Shown here: piece by piece, positions 5,067 to 8,362 of the stretch
Layout: each line of letters opens with the position of its first letter
Position numbering within the stretch: position 1 is the stretch's first letter
Origin: Bacteroidales bacterium
Lineage (GTDB): Bacteria; Bacteroidota; Bacteroidia; Bacteroidales; UBA1715
Direction: 5' to 3'
Assembly: GCA_031262005.1 (NCBI GenBank)
Contig: JAISIO010000074.1
Coordinates: 1-8,362, forward strand
Length of the DNA: 8,362 bases
Position numbers and translations under genes: made by a program
The notes under the pieces: model-generated
Seen by the model: only the letters and a program-made list of their open reading frames with translations
What the model was told of the DNA's origin: nothing
The model's database searches: none

Positions 5067-6293
5067 CTATTTAAAATCAATCCCTAATATCGACATATCG
5101 TCGTGGGGAGATTGTGTGCCAAGAAAATTGTGTAATTTTTTATTCAAATAATCTATTGCGTCCTGCACTGTGGCTTTTTTCGCAATGGCGTGTTCCATTT
5201 CAAGCGTGCCAAATTCTTGTGATTTATCATTTTTTGCTTCGCTTAGTCCGTCGGTGTAGCACAGTATTTTATCGCCGGAGTGAACATAAATTTCACCTTG
5301 TGTAATGTTGTCTATGTGGTCAAGCATGCCAAGTCCCACACTGCCCTCGGTACAATAGCGTATTTTTTTTTCTTGTGCCGACCAAAATAGAGGAGGATTG
5401 TGTCCGGCATTTACGTAATGCAGTAATTTTCTTTCAATATTATAACGAGCTATAAAAAACGTGATGAATTTTTCTCCTTGTAAAAAATTATTGATATACG
5501 CATCAAGTTCTTTTACAATATAAGGTAGGTCTACCTGTACTCCAAGTCGGGCAAACGCTCGCACATTGGCATGAAAATTTGCCATAAGCATAGCCGCTGC
5601 TATTCCTTTGCCCGATACATCGGCAATGCAAAATCCATAATCGGTATCGGAAAGTTGTGTAAAATCAAAATAATCGCCACTCACGTGCGAATGTGGTGCG
5701 TAAAACGAAGCAACACTAATATGTTCGTTGTGCGGAAGAGTTTCGGCATTCGGAATAAGCATTGCTTGCATACGCGATGCTACTTCAATTTCTTTTTTTA
5801 GACTTTCTTTTTCGAGTTGTTCTTCATACAAATGTCTATTTTCAATAGCTCCTACCACAATATTGGTAATGGTTTGAATAAAATCCAGATGTATTTTGGT
5901 AGGACTGCCGTGTTTGAGAGCGGTTTGGTCGGTTATAAGTAAATAGGCAAGTGCTTGTTCATGATGAAAAATAGGGATAACCGTATACTCTTTGTTCAGG
6001 AAATGTACTTTTTCAATCTTGGTATACTGCTGAAAATTAGTAATCAAAGGCTCAATATTTTGTTCCTCAACGCCATAAATGTTGTTACTTAGCACGCAAT
6101 GCCACGTTGCATTTTTTACGAAAAGTAAAAAATTACCGACGGCAAATTTTTCAACGAGAATTTCTTTATAGGATTGCAACAAGTCATCAGCCGATAAATC
6201 ATTGTTTATCGCTTGCGTTATGTTGAGCAACGTGTCTAATTTGAATGTTGCGCTTTCAAGCTGTTTTGCTAAAGGAAGTTCTGTATCCTCCAT
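5067..6293 (-). CDS. GAF-SpoIIE (PP2C-type) serine/threonine phosphatase
   Basis: This 408-residue protein is a cytoplasmic signalling phosphatase of the SpoIIE/RsbU group, which usually dephosphorylates an anti-sigma-factor antagonist (STAS) or acts as a response output. Residues about 20-155 form a GAF-like sensor domain, 150-180 a charged coiled-coil linker (ENRHLYEEQLEKESLKKEIE), and about 190-408 the phosphatase. The metal-binding residues are all present: D207 in VSGDYFDF, D225 in IADVSGKG, D348 in CYTDGLSEA and D398/D399 in PHDDMSILG. The motif NAGHNPPL (295-302) is also typical. The protein is therefore probably active, with Mn or Mg as cofactor. No STAS, anti-sigma or kinase gene lies in the window, so its partner is elsewhere. 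The ligand of the GAF domain is unknown. The start codon is 23 bases after the efp terminator, and no standard promoter is seen in that gap. Confidence 0.92.
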   Translation of the reverse strand: MEDTELPLAKQLESATFKLDTLLNITQAINNDLSADDLLQSYKEILVEKFAVGNFLLFVKNATWHCVLSNNIYGVEEQNIEPLITNFQQYTKIEKVHFLNKEYTVIPIFHHEQALAYLLITDQTALKHGSPTKIHLDFIQTITNIVVGAIENRHLYEEQLEKESLKKEIEVASRMQAMLIPNAETLPHNEHISVASFYAPHSHVSGDYFDFTQLSDTDYGFCIADVSGKGIAAAMLMANFHANVRAFARLGVQVDLPYIVKELDAYINNFLQGEKFITFFIARYNIERKLLHYVNAGHNPPLFWSAQEKKIRYCTEGSVGLGMLDHIDNITQGEIYVHSGDKILCYTDGLSEAKNDKSQEFGTLEMEHAIAKKATVQDAIDYLNKKLHNFLGTQSPHDDMSILGIDFK

Positions 6294-6316
6294 GATGTGT
6301 CTCTATCGACTAATTG

Positions 6317-6362
6317 AAAAAAACAAACCGGTTAGCTTGTTTATTTACATAACCGGTTTGTT
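6317..6362 (-). terminator. Intrinsic terminator of efp
   Basis: A perfect 13-bp inverted repeat, AACAAACCGGTTA (6322-6334) and TAACCGGTTTGTT (6350-6362), flanks a 15-base loop. On the minus strand the hairpin is followed directly by a run of T (the complement of seven A at 6317-6323). It begins 12 bases past the efp stop codon. This is the clearest terminator in the window. Confidence 0.88.
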
Positions 6363-6374
6363 GTTCAGGTATGG

Positions 6375-6941
6375 TTATTTTACTCGTTCCATATACGATT
6401 TGTCGCGAGTGTCAATTTTAATTTTATCACCTTGATTGACAAATAGCGGTACCATAATAGTGGCATTTGTTTCCACTGTAGCTGCTTTCAGAGCAGTTGA
6501 ACTCGAAGTATCGCCTTTCAATCCAGGTTCGGTGTAAATAACTTCCATAACCACCGATGGTGGTAATTCGGCGTACAAAACCGTTTCGGTATCGGCGTGG
6601 AATATTACATCAACATTTTGTCCTTCTTTCAGTAATTCCGGACAATTGATAAGTTCCACAGGAATAGAAACTTGTTCAAATGTTTCGGCATTCATAAAAT
6701 TGTAGCCCATTTCATCGTTGTACAAATATTGATGTGGACGATGTTCAATGCGAGCTACATTAATTTTCACGCCAGCGTTGAATGTATTTTCCAACATACG
6801 TCCGGTTTTCACGTTACGCATTTTGGTGCGCACAAACGCCGGTCCTTTTCCCGGTTTTACGTGTTGAAACTGTACAATTGTGTATAAATCGTTGTTATAT
6901 TCTATACACAATCCATTTTTAAAATCTGCTGTAGTTGCCAT
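6375..6941 (-). CDS. efp: Translation elongation factor P
   Basis: At 188 residues this is a full-length EF-P, which binds ribosomes stalled at consecutive prolines and helps form the peptide bond. The N-terminal KOW-like domain (about 1-62) carries the loop KPGKGPAF with the tip lysine K32, the position modified in many bacteria by lysylation, rhamnosylation of Arg, or other routes. Two OB-fold domains follow (about 66-126 and 130-187). The C-terminal signature ATIMVPLFVNQGDKIKIDTR is intact. Which modification enzyme, if any, acts on K32 cannot be told here, since no epmA, epmB or ymfI-like gene is in the window. The gene has its own TAnnTTTG promoter element at 6968-6975 and a strong terminator, so it forms a single-gene unit. 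The ATG at 6939-6941 gives the standard N-terminus. Confidence 0.97.
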   Translation of the reverse strand: MATTADFKNGLCIEYNNDLYTIVQFQHVKPGKGPAFVRTKMRNVKTGRMLENTFNAGVKINVARIEHRPHQYLYNDEMGYNFMNAETFEQVSIPVELINCPELLKEGQNVDVIFHADTETVLYAELPPSVVMEVIYTEPGLKGDTSSSTALKAATVETNATIMVPLFVNQGDKIKIDTRDKSYMERVK

Positions 6942-6967
6942 AAAATAGTGTTAAGGTTATTTTTCTG

Positions 6968-6975
6968 CAAAAATA
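6968..6975 (-). promoter_or_regulatory. Bacteroidota -7 element for efp
   Basis: The minus strand reads TATTTTTG, matching TAnnTTTG, 26 bases upstream of the efp start codon. Transcription would start near 6962, giving a leader of about 20 bases. No clear -33 TTTG is at the usual distance. Confidence 0.55.
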
Positions 6976-7019
6976 GTATTAATTGCGGATTAGGGATTAT
7001 GAATTATGAAAAAATTGGG

Positions 7020-8210
7020 TTACACCTCATCAAGCGCGCATAAAAGTCGCCTGCACGCTTCATGAATTTCGGATTCGGTAATAATAAACGGTGGGGCTAT
7101 GCGTATGTGTGTTTCGCAAAATAAAAATGAATCGGTAAGTATGCCGTGTTCTAATGCTTTGGGAATAAGTGCAAAAACCGTATCGCGCGAGGCAAGTTCC
7201 ACCGATAAAAATAACCCTCGCCCTTGAATGCTTTTAATGGCTTTGTGATGTTTCAAAAGCGAAATAAACAGTTGTGATTTGTGTTCAATATCGCCAATCA
7301 ACGATTTGTTTTCCACAAGTTCCCGCAACGAAGCAAGTCCTGCAGCTGCCGACACAGGGTGTCCGCCAAAGGTGGTAATGTGTCCCAGCACCGGATTGTG
7401 GGTAAAACAATCCATATTGCGTTTGCTGCTTACCACTGCGCCCATAGGCATACCGCCGCCCAAACCTTTGGCAAAACAAATAATATCGGGTACTACGCCG
7501 TAGTGTTCAAAGGCGAACATTTTTCCGGTGCGTCCGAATGCTGTTTGCACTTCGTCGAATATAAGCAGCGTGCCTGTTTTGTTGCATTTTTGCCGTAAGG
7601 CGGTTAAAAATTCCTGTGTAGCAGGCACAATACCGGCTTCGCCTTGCATCACTTCCACAAGTACGCAAGCGGTATCGCTCTGTATAACTTCAATATCGGC
7701 AAGTGAATTGAAATGAATGTGCGACACTTCGGGTAACAAGGGTTCGTAATTGCGTTTAAATTCCGTGCCGCCCATTACGCTCAAAGCACCGTGTGTGCTG
7801 CCGTGGTAGGCATTGTAGCAACTGACCATTTTACGTCGTCCGCTTACTCGTTTTGCAAGTTTGAGTGCAACTTCAATGGCTTCGCTACCGGAATTAACCA
7901 AATATACCGATTGTAAATTGTCGGGTAAAATACTTGTAAGTAGCTGAGCAAATTGCACTTGCGGCGACTGTACCACTTCTCCGTACACCATAAGGTGCAT
8001 ATACGTTGCCACTTGTTGCTGCACCGCCGCCACTACTCGTGGATGGCAATGTCCTAAATTGCTCACAGAAACACCTGAAATTAAATCAATTACATCTTTC
8101 CCTTCGGGTGTGTACATATAAATTCCCTGTGCTCGTTCCACTTCGAGCATGAGTGGTGTGGGCGAAGTTTGCCCGAGTAATTGCAAAAATAATTGTCGTT
8201 GCGCTATCAT
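7020..8210 (-). CDS. Class III PLP-dependent aminotransferase (acetylornithine/ornithine type)
   Basis: This 396-residue enzyme belongs to fold-type I, class III aminotransferases, which move an amino group from an omega-amino acid such as acetylornithine, ornithine or 4-aminobutyrate to 2-oxoglutarate. PLP-site residues are visible: the phosphate-binding NSGSEA (106-111), the ring-stacking YHGSTHG (135-141), D219 in FDEVQTAFGRTG for the pyridine nitrogen, and the Schiff-base lysine K248 in FAKGLGGGMPMGAV. HITTFGGHP follows as in the family. Length is typical and nothing is missing. The exact substrate cannot be read from the sequence, and no arginine-pathway gene is next to it, so argD is not assigned. 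The ATG at 8208-8210 is supported by a TAnnTTTG element 17 bases upstream. It is the first of three leftward genes, but efp has its own promoter, so this is likely a separate transcript. Confidence 0.92.
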   Translation of the reverse strand: MIAQRQLFLQLLGQTSPTPLMLEVERAQGIYMYTPEGKDVIDLISGVSVSNLGHCHPRVVAAVQQQVATYMHLMVYGEVVQSPQVQFAQLLTSILPDNLQSVYLVNSGSEAIEVALKLAKRVSGRRKMVSCYNAYHGSTHGALSVMGGTEFKRNYEPLLPEVSHIHFNSLADIEVIQSDTACVLVEVMQGEAGIVPATQEFLTALRQKCNKTGTLLIFDEVQTAFGRTGKMFAFEHYGVVPDIICFAKGLGGGMPMGAVVSSKRNMDCFTHNPVLGHITTFGGHPVSAAAGLASLRELVENKSLIGDIEHKSQLFISLLKHHKAIKSIQGRGLFLSVELASRDTVFALIPKALEHGILTDSFLFCETHIRIAPPFIITESEIHEACRRLLCALDEV

Positions 8211-8213
8211 TAT

Positions 8214-8226
8214 ACAAAAGTTTTGT
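8214..8226. promoter_or_regulatory. Palindrome at the aminotransferase transcription start
   Basis: ACAAAA-G-TTTTGT is a perfect 6-bp inverted repeat around one base. It lies between the -7 element and the start codon of the aminotransferase gene and includes the expected transcription start. It could be an operator, or a chance palindrome in AT-rich DNA. Confidence 0.3.
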
Positions 8227-8227
8227 G

Positions 8228-8235
8228 CAAATATA
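8228..8235 (-). promoter_or_regulatory. Bacteroidota -7 element for the aminotransferase gene
   Basis: The minus strand reads TATATTTG, a perfect TAnnTTTG match, ending 17 bases before the start codon. The expected leader is only about a dozen bases. No TTTG lies at the expected -33 position. Confidence 0.55.
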
Positions 8236-8297
8236 CATTTGTTTGTCCACAGAATTCTATGAGTAATCCAAATTATTTTAGTTAAAAATTCATATTT

Positions 8298-8360
8298 TTA
8301 AGCAGATTTAGCAAAGGGGTTCAAATAATTTTCACGATACGGGATCTTCGATTTTACTAT
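8298..8360 (-). CDS. Possible C-terminal end of a leftward gene cut by the window edge
   Basis: One minus-strand frame stays open from the right edge for 20 codons and ends with TAA at 8298-8300; the last residues would be YLNPFAKSA. A second minus frame also enters from the edge and stops sooner, near 8334, ending DPVS. Twenty codons are not enough to prove coding, and nothing recognisable is seen. A gene ending here would lie about 60 bases upstream of the aminotransferase promoter. Low confidence. Confidence 0.2.
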   Translation of the reverse strand: MVKSKIPYRENYLNPFAKSA

Positions 8361-8362
8361 CG

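Noticed and set aside
5114..5801. Plus-strand open frames opposite the SpoIIE phosphatase gene
   Set aside because: Their translations are rich in Cys, His, Arg and Phe with no domain pattern, and the phosphatase frame has all its catalytic residues.
7281..7598. Plus-strand open frames opposite the aminotransferase
   Set aside because: They overlap a complete, motif-rich minus-strand enzyme gene, show no recognisable domain, and look like reverse-strand shadows of it.

Overview
The window looks like ordinary chromosome of an AT-rich member of the Bacteroidota, probably close to Bacteroidales. The -7 promoter element of that phylum, TAnnTTTG, lies just upstream of five genes or operons, and Shine-Dalgarno sequences are mostly absent. 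DnaB, EF-P and the class III aminotransferase have the look of that phylum's proteins. The phylum is inferred from these signals, not from a search. No rRNA, tRNA, CRISPR array, insertion sequence or phage gene was seen.

Left part (1-2510): a gene-free left end of 208 bases is followed by a leftward NADPH-dependent FMN reductase-type flavoprotein. A divergent promoter region with inverted repeats and a 7-bp tandem repeat separates it from the rightward replicative helicase dnaB. The true dnaB start is at 972.

Middle part (2511-5055): a rightward set of four small to medium genes. The first two form an MNT nucleotidyltransferase / HEPN pair of toxin-antitoxin type, with a 4-bp overlap, a very good promoter of its own and two inverted repeats of similar geometry around that promoter. 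Next comes an exported protein of a Bacteroidota family that is often labelled 'asparagine synthetase B' although it has no asparagine synthetase features. Part of its signal peptide is encoded by a direct repeat. The fourth is a small DUF2185 (Imm33-like) protein with no toxin beside it.

Right part (5056-8362): three leftward genes. A class III PLP aminotransferase is followed by efp (elongation factor P) with its own promoter and a strong intrinsic terminator. Then comes a GAF-SpoIIE (PP2C-type) phosphatase whose start codon lies only 23 bases beyond that terminator. The right edge may hold the last codons of one more leftward gene.

The genes do not form one pathway. They are housekeeping genes (dnaB, efp, aminotransferase) with accessory or signalling genes between them. 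No clearly new multi-gene system is visible. The points most worth a second look are the HEPN/MNT module with its promoter architecture, the exported protein of unknown function, and the terminator placed in front of the phosphatase gene.
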